8,818 nt of DNA from Spirochaeta sp. Its GTDB lineage: Bacteria > Spirochaetota > Spirochaetia > DSM-27196 > Alkalispirochaetaceae. The notes beneath the pieces were generated by a model. It had not been told where the DNA came from, did not search any database, and was given only the letters and a program-made list of their open reading frames with translations. The stretch covers positions 1-8,818 of the forward strand of contig JAQIBO010000093.1 in the NCBI GenBank assembly GCA_027859055.1. The letters run 5' to 3'. The translations under genes were made by a program, and so were the position numbers. This document shows positions 1 to 5,853 of the stretch, piece after piece (within the stretch, counting starts at the first letter, position 1; each line of letters opens with the position of its first letter).

Positions 1-34
1 CGGCGAGGCACCCGCCCGGAGGTGGTGCGGCCCC

Positions 35-559
35 TTAAGAGCGCTCGAAATCCTTGAACAGCATGCTGTGCTGAATACCGGCGTTGTTCTGGTATTTGCC
101 GCTGGAATACGGTTCGAAATCGCCGTCAATCGTGTGGTAAAAGACCTGACAGATTTCCACGCCGGCGTAAATCCGGATCGGCTGAACGCAGAACATTTCC
201 AGCGTCCAATAGCCGTGAAATCCGACATCGCCAAACCCGGCGGTAATATGCACACACAGGCCCAGCCGCCCGATCGACGAGCGCCCCTCCAGCATCGGCA
301 CAAACCCGTCGGTGGTTGTGTACTCCACCGTTCGGCCGAGGTACAGCCGTTGCGGCTCCAGAAGCAGCCCATCCGGGGGAATTGAGAGCGGTGTGGAGGT
401 GTTTTCCACCCGCATGTCAAGTTCCATGCGGTCGTACACGCGGAGCTCCGAATGGAGGCGCAGGTTATAGCTGTTCGGGTTGAGTTGCGCCGGCGAGTAC
501 GGCTCGATCGTGATCTTGTCTCCAAGATTGTTGGCTATCTGGCGTCCGGAAAGAACCAT
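35..559 (-). CDS. dcd: dCTP deaminase (possibly dCTP deaminase/dUTPase)
   Basis: Deaminates dCTP to dUTP, or to dUMP in bifunctional relatives, in the cytosolic route to thymidylate. The 174-aa product shows the trimeric dUTPase-like fold signature: EGRSSIGR at residues 91-98, then LGLCVHITAGFGDVGF at about 99-114, with the likely catalytic Glu in TLEM (Glu121) and a C-terminal KYQNN segment near 155-159. Length fits the family (about 170-195 aa). The TAGF-D-GF motif (106-114) looks more like the bifunctional dCTP deaminase/dUTPases of Methanocaldococcus and Mycobacterium than the TAHRIDPG of E. coli Dcd, so dUMP formation is possible but unproven. I chose the ATG at 557-559 (MVLSGRQI), the family's usual N terminus. 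An in-frame ATG at 608-610 would add 17 unrelated residues and run through a strong hairpin. No good Shine-Dalgarno precedes either start. It follows the small 56-aa gene by 63 bp in the same direction. Confidence 0.93.
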   Translation of the reverse strand: MVLSGRQIANNLGDKITIEPYSPAQLNPNSYNLRLHSELRVYDRMELDMRVENTSTPLSIPPDGLLLEPQRLYLGRTVEYTTTDGFVPMLEGRSSIGRLGLCVHITAGFGDVGFHGYWTLEMFCVQPIRIYAGVEICQVFYHTIDGDFEPYSSGKYQNNAGIQHSMLFKDFERS

Positions 560-583
560 TGGATCACTTTTTTCGAAATAAAT

Positions 584-604
584 GCCCGCAGCGGCGCTGC
601 GGGC
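584..604 (-). terminator. Stem-loop between the small ORF and dcd, terminator-like
   Basis: A perfect 9-bp GC-rich stem (GCCCGCAGC and its complement, loop of 3 nt) begins about 19 nt after the stop codon of the 56-aa gene. On the minus strand it is followed by the T-rich stretch ATTTATTT. This resembles a weak intrinsic terminator or attenuator that would reduce read-through from the small gene into dcd. Its position inside the possible 17-residue N-terminal extension of dcd argues for the shorter dcd start. The stem is seen directly; termination is inferred, because the T run is interrupted. Confidence 0.5.
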
Positions 605-622
605 GTGCATAGTGTATGCGCT

Positions 623-793
623 TTACATCAAGTCTTTGGGACGGCGGCCCTGATTGCCGGTCTTTTCACAGACCGCAAAGTGGCGCATTTTGCCGTTCTC
701 AAACACACTCTTCATCACAATCTTACCACCCCATCGGCTGGTAAGGGCCTGGGCGCCTTCACGGCGTGCGTTCTTTGAAATTTTTCCTGCCAT
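623..793 (-). CDS. Small basic protein, 56 aa, unknown function
   Basis: Complete small gene with an ATG at 791-793 and TAA at 623-625. It is supported mainly by a very strong ribosome binding site (AGAAGGGGGG, 801-810) at good spacing, and by filling the gap between proB and dcd on the same strand. The product begins MAGKISKNARREGAQALT and ends GRRPKDLM. It has 13 Lys/Arg against 4 Asp/Glu, one Cys (42), one His (38) and one Trp (21). A basic, probably helical N-terminal third is followed by two segments that could form a beta hairpin (GGKIVMKSVF and KMRHFAVCEK), then a basic tail. There is no signal peptide or membrane segment. The composition resembles small ribosome- or nucleic-acid-binding proteins, but I do not recognise the family and assign no function. 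Confidence 0.72.
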   Translation of the reverse strand: MAGKISKNARREGAQALTSRWGGKIVMKSVFENGKMRHFAVCEKTGNQGRRPKDLM

Positions 794-800
794 TGTACGT

Positions 801-810
801 CCCCCCTTCT
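801..810 (-). promoter_or_regulatory. Strong Shine-Dalgarno of the 56-aa gene
   Basis: On the minus strand the sequence reads AGAAGGGGGG, followed by ACGTACA and the ATG at 793. This is one of the purine-richest ribosome binding sites in the window and is the main reason for calling the small ORF a real gene starting at 793. Confidence 0.7.
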
Positions 811-834
811 TTAGAAAATTACCGGTCTCAACGC

Positions 835-848
835 GTTTCCGCGGAAAC
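835..848. repeat. 14-bp perfect palindrome upstream of the 56-aa gene
   Basis: GTTTCCGCGGAAAC is its own reverse complement. It sits about 42 bp upstream of the small gene's start codon and about 15 bp downstream of a possible -10 element. It could be an operator for a dimeric regulator acting on that promoter, or a short hairpin in the leader. The palindrome is directly visible; any regulatory role is inferred. Confidence 0.45.
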
Positions 849-862
849 CAGCCGAATCGACA

Positions 863-890
863 CTATTACAAATTACGTCTTCTCTGACAA
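863..890 (-). promoter_or_regulatory. Possible promoter for the 56-aa gene
   Basis: On the minus strand TTGTCA (885-890) matches the -35 consensus at five of six positions. A TGTAATAG stretch (863-870) downstream could supply a -10: TAATAG gives a 16-bp spacer, while the better-matching TGTAAT gives only 14 bp. This is the most AT-rich part of the proB-to-small-gene interval. Weak, offered as a candidate only. Confidence 0.25.
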
Positions 891-894
891 GGGC

Positions 895-933
895 ATCAAA
901 CCGGGATATCAATCCGGGATATCAAACCGGCCC
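895..933. repeat. Three tandem copies of a 13-bp unit
   Basis: ATCAAACCGGGAT (895-907) is followed directly by ATCAATCCGGGAT (908-920; one mismatch) and by ATCAAACCGG plus a diverged end (921-933). The array abuts the proB stop codon (933-935) and lies just upstream of the possible promoter of the 56-aa gene. Such short direct repeats can be binding sites for a regulator or a slippage-prone spacer. I see no canonical hairpin-plus-T-run terminator for proB here. Confidence 0.75.
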
Positions 934-2042
934 TACGGCTCGTCCTCGAAAAACACGATTTCCTCCGGCCGGGCAACCAGTCGTCGTTCGTCGTCGTGGC
1001 CAAGGACCGCAGCGATCTCGGAGGAGTGGTGCCCGACCAGCAGCTCCAGCTCGCGGCTGCCAAAGGCGGTAACCAGTTTGGCATCAGCGTTGACGGTGAT
1101 CACGTCGCCCTGTTCGAAGGTGCCTTCCACGCCGACCACCCCGCTCAGAAGGAGGCTGTTGTGGCGCCGAATTGCCCGCAGCGCTCCCTCGTCAACCAGA
1201 ATGCGACCCCGCGGCTCACTGTGCAACAACCAGCGGCTTCGGTTACGCAGGGTTCGCCGGGCGGTAAAGACGGTGCCGACCACCTCACCGGCAAGAATGC
1301 GCGGAAGAACCTCCGGTTCCCGGCCGTGAGCCAGAACAACGCGGCAGCCCCCATCCGCGGCGATCCGTACCGCCTTCAGCTTTGTTCGCATGCCGCCGGT
1401 TCCGCGTTGCGACCCCGCTTTTCCGGCAGATTCCAGCATCGCCCCCGTTACCTCCGTAACCTCCGGTACCGGTCGGGCGGCGCTGTTGTGGCGTGGGTCC
1501 ACGTCATAGTACGCGTCGACATCGCTAAGCAGAACCAGCAGCCCCGCGTCCACTTTACTGGCTACCAGCGCGCTTAGCTGATCGTTGTCACCGAAGGCGG
1601 TGCCGATTTCGGCGGTGGCAACGCAATCGTTCTCGTTAAACACCGGAACAACGCCGATTTCGAGGAGCCGTTCGACGGCGTTTCGGAGGCGAACGTAGCT
1701 GTTCCGGTCATTGAACGCCTCGCGAGTCACCAGCACCTGCCCGACCGTGATCCCGGCGGCCCGGAACACCTCACGGTACGCCTGCATCAACAGCGGTTGG
1801 CCCACAGCCGCACACGTCTGCCGCAGGACCACGTCCTGGACGCGTCCGGGTATCCCCAGTTCCCGCGCACCAAGGCCGATCGCGCCGGAACTGACGAGAC
1901 ACACCTCCCGACCGGCGGTACGGACCGCGGCGATCTGACGCGCGATATCTGCGATGTACTCATTGTCAAGCGTATCGTTGCGGGTCAGCACGTTGGTGCC
2001 GATCTTGACGACGACGCGCCGGACATCGTCGAAGCGTCTCAT
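933..2042 (-). CDS. proB: Glutamate 5-kinase
   Basis: Phosphorylates L-glutamate to gamma-glutamyl phosphate with ATP, the first and normally proline-inhibited step of proline synthesis. The 369-aa product matches E. coli ProB in length and architecture. An amino-acid-kinase domain spans about residues 8-255, with VVVKIGTNVL (10-19), VSSGAIGLGA (50-59), FNENDCV (135-141), GDNDQLSA (151-158), LLSDVDAYYD (171-180) and GTGGMRTKLKA (214-224). A C-terminal PUA domain (about 276-350) includes RGRILVDEGA and the GVVGVEGTFEQGD region. The ATG at 2040-2042 overlaps the proA stop as ATGA. No strong Shine-Dalgarno is visible, so translation is probably coupled to proA. It is the last gene of the DAHP synthase-proA-proB set; the order proA then proB is the reverse of E. 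coli proBA. All key motifs look intact. Confidence 0.97.
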   Translation of the reverse strand: MRRFDDVRRVVVKIGTNVLTRNDTLDNEYIADIARQIAAVRTAGREVCLVSSGAIGLGARELGIPGRVQDVVLRQTCAAVGQPLLMQAYREVFRAAGITVGQVLVTREAFNDRNSYVRLRNAVERLLEIGVVPVFNENDCVATAEIGTAFGDNDQLSALVASKVDAGLLVLLSDVDAYYDVDPRHNSAARPVPEVTEVTGAMLESAGKAGSQRGTGGMRTKLKAVRIAADGGCRVVLAHGREPEVLPRILAGEVVGTVFTARRTLRNRSRWLLHSEPRGRILVDEGALRAIRRHNSLLLSGVVGVEGTFEQGDVITVNADAKLVTAFGSRELELLVGHHSSEIAAVLGHDDERRLVARPEEIVFFEDEP

Positions 2043-3343
2043 TCCGGTGACAGATCCCGATGGGTAAACTGTCGTTTCCCGTCACTGTACGGTGCCACCG
2101 TGTGGCCGTTTCCGCGGAGGATCCATTTATAGCTGAGCAGCCCCTCTACCCCCACGGGGCCGCGGGCGTGAATTTTGGCGGTGCTGATTCCGACCTCCGC
2201 GCCAAGGCCGTACCGAAATCCGTCGGCAAACCGGGTGCTCGCGTTCCATATTACCGAAGCGGAGTCGACCGCGGAAAGAAAGCGTTCCGCTGCACCCGAG
2301 TCGGTTGTAACGATCGCGTCGGTGTGGCCGCTTCCGTAGGTGTTGATGTGCGTGACCGCAGCCTCAAGCGAGTCGACGACCTTTACCGCCAGGATGAGAT
2401 CCAGGTATTCCGCCCGCCAGTCCTCCTCGGTCGCCGCTTCGATCTCCGGCAGAACCTCCCGCGTCCTTTGACATCCGCGCAGCTGAACGCCGCGTTCGGC
2501 AAGCGCGGCGGCGACGTCAGGAAGGAGCGCGGCGGCACTGTCAGCGTGGACCAAAAGCGTCTCCACACTGTTGCATACCGCAACGTACTGCGTTTTGGCG
2601 TCCACGGTGACATCCGAGGCGATGCGGGGATCCGCGGTCGCGTCGAGAAACACGTGGCAAATACCGTCGGCATGGCCCAGCACCGGTATTCGCGTGTTGT
2701 CCATGATATAGCGAACAAACTCGTTGGAGCCGCGGGGAATCATCAAATCAACCAGATCATCGAGAGCCAGCAACTCCGTCACGTCGCTGCGCGTCTCGAT
2801 GAGCTGGAGCCATCCCGCGGGAATACCGGCGCCGGTCCCGGCGGTGGCGATCACGTCGGCAAGGATGCGGTTGCTCTCCAACGCCTCCGACCCGCCTTTG
2901 AGAACGATCGCGTTTCCACTCTTGAGCGCCAGTGAGGCGATCTGGACGAGGGCGTCGGGCCGGGATTCAAAGATCATCGCCACCACCCCGATCGGGCTGG
3001 TCTGCTTGGTGAGGATGAGCCCCGTGTCGAGTTCGCGGCGCAGCAGCTCGGCGCCGACGGGGTCGGGAAGCGCCGCAACCGACTCCACCCCGACGATCGC
3101 CTGGTTCAGCTTGGCTTCGTCAAAGCGCAGTCGTTTTAGCAGCGGTGCCGCCAGGTTCTCTTCCGCCGCGCGGGTAAGGTCGGTTTCGTGTGCCCGGTGA
3201 ATCGCGGCGGCGTTGTCCCGAAGCGCGCCGGCGATCGCCCGCAGGGCTTCGGCACGGGTTACTCCGTCGATCGCGCCGAGTTGTTGTGCCGCGTTCCGCG
3301 CGGCGGCCACGCGTTCCCGCACCGTGTTCACTGCAGAGCTCAT
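2039..3343 (-). CDS. proA: Glutamate-5-semialdehyde dehydrogenase (gamma-glutamyl phosphate reductase)
   Basis: Reduces gamma-glutamyl phosphate with NADPH to glutamate-5-semialdehyde, which cyclises to the precursor of proline. The 434-aa protein has the ProA pattern: SPIGVVAMIFESRPD (116-130), the nucleotide-binding KSGNAIVLKGGSEA (141-154), LVDLMIPRGSNEFV (197-210), the catalytic cysteine in YVAVCNSVETLLVH (Cys257), YGSGHTDAIVT (336-346), and the C-terminal block from NASTRFADGF through HARGPVGVEG (367-401). It is slightly longer than E. coli ProA (417 aa). The ATG at 3341-3343 overlaps the DAHP synthase stop as ATGA and has a strong GAGGAG ribosome binding site six bases upstream (3350-3355). 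Its own stop overlaps the proB start. No frameshift or missing catalytic residue was seen. Confidence 0.97.
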   Translation of the reverse strand: MSSAVNTVRERVAAARNAAQQLGAIDGVTRAEALRAIAGALRDNAAAIHRAHETDLTRAAEENLAAPLLKRLRFDEAKLNQAIVGVESVAALPDPVGAELLRRELDTGLILTKQTSPIGVVAMIFESRPDALVQIASLALKSGNAIVLKGGSEALESNRILADVIATAGTGAGIPAGWLQLIETRSDVTELLALDDLVDLMIPRGSNEFVRYIMDNTRIPVLGHADGICHVFLDATADPRIASDVTVDAKTQYVAVCNSVETLLVHADSAAALLPDVAAALAERGVQLRGCQRTREVLPEIEAATEEDWRAEYLDLILAVKVVDSLEAAVTHINTYGSGHTDAIVTTDSGAAERFLSAVDSASVIWNASTRFADGFRYGLGAEVGISTAKIHARGPVGVEGLLSYKWILRGNGHTVAPYSDGKRQFTHRDLSPE

Positions 3344-4389
3344 CGTGCGCTCCTCAATCGCTCGGCGGTTTCCCGGAGAATTTCCGCCGTTTCATTCCAT
3401 CCGACGCAGGCGTCGGTGATCGAGGTTCCGTAGGCCAGTTTCTCCGGTGCCACCAGATCCTGTCTCCCCGGGTTGATATTGCTTTCCAGCATGAACCCCT
3501 TGATCGAGCTCCGGCCATCGATACGCTGTCCGATAACGTCCTGCAGCACCACCGGCTGGCGGTTGTAGTCTTTCTCGCTGTTTCCGTGGCTGCAGTCCAC
3601 CAGGATGTTTCCCGGCAACCCGTTGTGACGGAGCATCTCTTCCACCCGCACGATATCCCAGCTGTGGTAGTTGGGGCCGCTGCGACCACCGCGCAGGATG
3701 ATGTGCACCTGGTCATTTCCGGTAGTGTGAATCACCGAGGTGTTCCCGTCGCCGTTTATACCGATGAAGCTGTGCGGGTGTAACGAGCTTGACATCGCGT
3801 TCAGCGCAGACTCAATGCTCCCATCGGTTCCGTTCTTGAATCCGACCGGGATGGAGAGGCCGCTGGCCATCTCACGGTGCGTCTGCGACTCGGTTGTACG
3901 CGCGCCGATCGAGGCCCAGCTCACCAGATCATCGATATACTGCGGAATGATCGGGTCCAGCATCTCGCTTCCGGCCGGGAGCCCCAGTGCGGTAACCCCG
4001 GTCAGGATCTCCCGCGCCCGGTGAAGCCCCTGGTCGATTTCGTAGGTTCCGTCGAGGTCGGGGTCGAGAATCAGACCGCGCCACCCCAACCGGGTACGTG
4101 GTTTCTCAAAGTAAACGCGCATAACGATATGCAGGGCGTCCTTGATCTCCTCCCGCAACGCAGCTAGACGCGCGGCGTAGTCGAGGGCAGCAGTCTCATC
4201 GTGGATTGAGCACGGCCCGACCACCGCAATCATCCGATCATCGTGTCCAGCGAGTATTTCTTCTATCCCGCGACGCCCTTCAATGACCGTTTCCTCGCTG
4301 GCGGCTGTCAGGGGAAGCTTGCCTTTCAGATCTTTCGGCGAAAGCAACGGGACAAAGTCCCGAACCCGCAGATCGCTTGTTTTTTGCAT
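3340..4389 (-). CDS. aroF: 3-deoxy-7-phosphoheptulonate (DAHP) synthase, type I-alpha
   Basis: Condenses phosphoenolpyruvate with erythrose 4-phosphate to DAHP, the first step of the shikimate pathway. The 349-aa protein has the length of E. coli AroF/G/H and all four expected metal ligands: Cys60 (VVGPCSIHD), His268 (VDCSHGNS), Glu302 (MLESNI) and Asp326 (SITDACVGW). Substrate-binding blocks include MRVYFEKPRT (90-99), GARTTESQTHREMASGLS (162-179), PVGFKNGTDG (181-190) and ILRGG (231-235). From memory, ESQTHREMASGLS, GIN and VDCSHGNS-KDY-RQP resemble E. coli AroF most, but inhibitor specificity (Tyr, Phe or Trp) cannot be read with confidence. I chose the ATG at 4387-4389 (MQKTSDLRV), which has AGAAAGG upstream. 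A start at 4443 would add 18 non-conserved residues. Its stop overlaps the proA start by 4 bp. There is no fused chorismate mutase. Confidence 0.95.
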   Translation of the reverse strand: MQKTSDLRVRDFVPLLSPKDLKGKLPLTAASEETVIEGRRGIEEILAGHDDRMIAVVGPCSIHDETAALDYAARLAALREEIKDALHIVMRVYFEKPRTRLGWRGLILDPDLDGTYEIDQGLHRAREILTGVTALGLPAGSEMLDPIIPQYIDDLVSWASIGARTTESQTHREMASGLSIPVGFKNGTDGSIESALNAMSSSLHPHSFIGINGDGNTSVIHTTGNDQVHIILRGGRSGPNYHSWDIVRVEEMLRHNGLPGNILVDCSHGNSEKDYNRQPVVLQDVIGQRIDGRSSIKGFMLESNINPGRQDLVAPEKLAYGTSITDACVGWNETAEILRETAERLRSAR

Positions 4390-4421
4390 CGTCTGTCTGC
4401 CTTTCTTGTTGTCTGTCACGC

Positions 4422-4435
4422 CGGCGGTACCGCCG
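4422..4435. repeat. 14-bp perfect palindrome in the DAHP synthase leader
   Basis: CGGCGGTACCGCCG is self-complementary and lies 33 bp upstream of the chosen DAHP synthase start, in the 103-bp gap after the arginine deiminase gene. It could be an operator or a small leader hairpin. A two-copy 7-bp direct repeat (TCATACG, 4447-4453 and 4454-4460) lies just beside it. No clear promoter or terminator was recognised in this gap, so the deiminase and downstream genes may share a transcript. Confidence 0.4.
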
Positions 4436-4492
4436 TGCGCCATGGGTCATACGTCATACGTCGTGTATCATGCACCGCGGAAACTGCGGCCC

Positions 4493-5755
4493 TCAGCGAA
4501 TCGGATCACGCTCCACCGGAAGCGTCATACAGCGGGGTCCACCGCCGCCGCGGGCAAGTTCCACACCGTCCACGGCGATCGCAACCGGGCCGGGAACCAG
4601 CTCACCCGCATCGTCCACGAGCAGCTCCGGTAGAACGAGCACCTCATCCGCGGTATGGATCGCGTATCCACCGTTGGCAAGCGCATCAAGCGTCGCCGGA
4701 TTGTTTCGGTATACTACGACGTGCTGCGGCCCGACGGCTACACTGTTACACGCGCTGAACCACTGTTCCCGTTCCCGGGTCACCTCATGATCCCCGCCAC
4801 AGGGGATAATCCGGTGGGGGCGCCCCACCGCGTCAAGGCCGTGGAGAAGGTCCTCGTGCTCGGTGATCTCCCAGCGTCCACCGTACCCCGGCGGAACGGT
4901 GATGGTGAAGACCCGGCGCGCATCCCGTCCCTCAAGGAGTGGTCGGTATCCCAGCAACGAGCCCGGTCCGATGACCGTTGCGATCATATCCAGGTGGATC
5001 GTCGCGCGCTCCTCGGGAAGCTCCACCACAACCACCCGCAGCGGCGTTTCCCGCTCGCCGGCGATGCTTTCAAGAAGCGCATCGATACCGGCGGCGCTAC
5101 TCCGCTCACCGAGACCGATAACCAGCGTGTCCCGGTCAAGGACGAGGACGTCGCCCCCTTCAACCCGCATCGTCCCGTCACCGCGAGCACGCCGGCTGAG
5201 ATGCTCATCCACGGCGACTCCCAGGGTTGCGAGGATCTGCGCCATGATCGCCGCCTCCCCCGCGCGAACGCCGCCGGCCATCACCGCGCGGTACCCCCGA
5301 TCATGAACGACAAATGCCGCGTCCCGGGTGAAGTACAGATTGGGAATTGGCGGAATGAGAAACCGATCACGTCGGTACACGTCGGTCAGACGTACGGCGT
5401 CCCGGGGAACTCCACAGATACAGTCGGACCGGATCGTTGCAGGTTCAGCACCGTGCCACCGCTGCAGGAGCCGCTCGCGCACTTCGCCGTCTCCGGCCGC
5501 CAGCCCCGCAGCGAGGGCGGCGATACCGTCAGGACCGGAGGCGATCTCCTCCAGTGCGCCGGTCACTTCAACCGTCCGCGCCACCAGGGAAAGCACCGCG
5601 CGCAACTCCCGGTGTTCCTGTTGCACCGATTCGATCGGAACGATCTCGTTGTACAGCAGTTCTTGTGCCGTCCCGGGTGTCATTTGTTCAACTTCGCGTC
5701 CCGGACCGTGGACCAGTACCGTTCGTAAGCGTCCCGTTTCGCTTGCTACCGCCAT
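4493..5755 (-). CDS. arcA: Arginine deiminase
   Basis: Hydrolyses L-arginine to L-citrulline and ammonia in the cytosol. The 420-aa protein keeps the guanidine-modifying-enzyme catalytic set in order: NLYFTRD (Asp145), MRVEGGDVL (Glu199), IHLDMI (His254 and Asp256) and GGGGPRCMTLP (nucleophile Cys409), plus GERSS (217-221) and GGD-REQW-type sequence near 320-332. Residues about 40-130 correspond to the helical insertion typical of true arginine deiminases rather than agmatine deiminases. About 25-30 extra residues (roughly 371-398, rich in Val/Leu/Asp) precede the cysteine loop compared with Pseudomonas ArcA as I recall it. I chose the ATG at 5753-5755 (MAVASETGRLRTVLVH), the usual N terminus. 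The open frame continues 79 codons upstream, antisense into asnS, with no family similarity. Shine-Dalgarno is weak. No arcB, arcC or arcD lies in the window. Upstream of DAHP synthase in the same direction, and divergent from asnS. Confidence 0.9.
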   Translation of the reverse strand: MAVASETGRLRTVLVHGPGREVEQMTPGTAQELLYNEIVPIESVQQEHRELRAVLSLVARTVEVTGALEEIASGPDGIAALAAGLAAGDGEVRERLLQRWHGAEPATIRSDCICGVPRDAVRLTDVYRRDRFLIPPIPNLYFTRDAAFVVHDRGYRAVMAGGVRAGEAAIMAQILATLGVAVDEHLSRRARGDGTMRVEGGDVLVLDRDTLVIGLGERSSAAGIDALLESIAGERETPLRVVVVELPEERATIHLDMIATVIGPGSLLGYRPLLEGRDARRVFTITVPPGYGGRWEITEHEDLLHGLDAVGRPHRIIPCGGDHEVTREREQWFSACNSVAVGPQHVVVYRNNPATLDALANGGYAIHTADEVLVLPELLVDDAGELVPGPVAIAVDGVELARGGGGPRCMTLPVERDPIR

Positions 5756-5797
5756 AGAAGACCAGCTTATCGGCACCGCGCCGTGGTGTCGAGAACC

Positions 5798-5819
5798 GTG
5801 TTGCACTTGTGTTGCACTT
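5798..5819. repeat. Perfect 11-bp tandem direct repeat
   Basis: GTGTTGCACTT occurs twice with no spacer (5798-5808 and 5809-5819), centred between the divergent deiminase and asnS genes. One helical turn of spacing places both copies on the same DNA face, a common arrangement for cooperative binding of a regulator. TTGCAC inside each unit could also act as a -35-like element. The repeat is directly visible; function is inferred. Confidence 0.75.
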
Positions 5820-5821
5820 GC

Positions 5822-5835
5822 CGGAGCGTTCTCCG
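5822..5835 (+). other. Short hairpin upstream of asnS
   Basis: CGGAG, loop CGTT, CTCCG forms a 5-bp stem 18 bp before the asnS start codon. It may lie in the asnS leader RNA or be an operator half-site pair. It is too short to call a terminator, and no T-box or other known leader features accompany it. Confidence 0.3.
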
Positions 5836-5853
5836 TGTGGTACCAATGCAGGC

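Larger units (their letters stand above)
5756..5853. promoter_or_regulatory. Divergent intergenic region, arginine deiminase / asnS
   Basis: These 98 bp must carry the start signals for asnS (plus strand) and, if it has its own promoter, for the arginine deiminase gene (minus strand). I find no convincing -35/-10 pair in either direction; GATAAG on the minus strand (5768-5773) and the TTGCAC boxes on the plus strand are the best fragments. The region contains the 11-bp tandem repeat (5798-5819) and a 5-bp-stem hairpin (5822-5835). Ribosome binding sites for both genes are poor. Confidence 0.5.

Noticed and set aside
1..34. GC-rich stretch after the dcd stop, checked for a tRNA or terminator
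   Set aside because: Only a 4-bp stem can be drawn and the window ends, so nothing can be supported.
560..610. N-terminal extension of dcd from an ATG at 608-610
   Set aside because: The 17 added residues do not match the family N terminus, the stretch contains a terminator-like hairpin, and there is no ribosome binding site at 610.
2060..2935. Long open frame on the plus strand opposite proA
   Set aside because: It is antisense to a clearly real gene, has no recognisable motif, and is explained by the GC-rich codon usage of proA.
4655..5728. 357-codon plus-strand frame opposite the arginine deiminase gene
   Set aside because: The opposite strand encodes a protein with all catalytic motifs; this frame looks like a compositional shadow with no domain signature.
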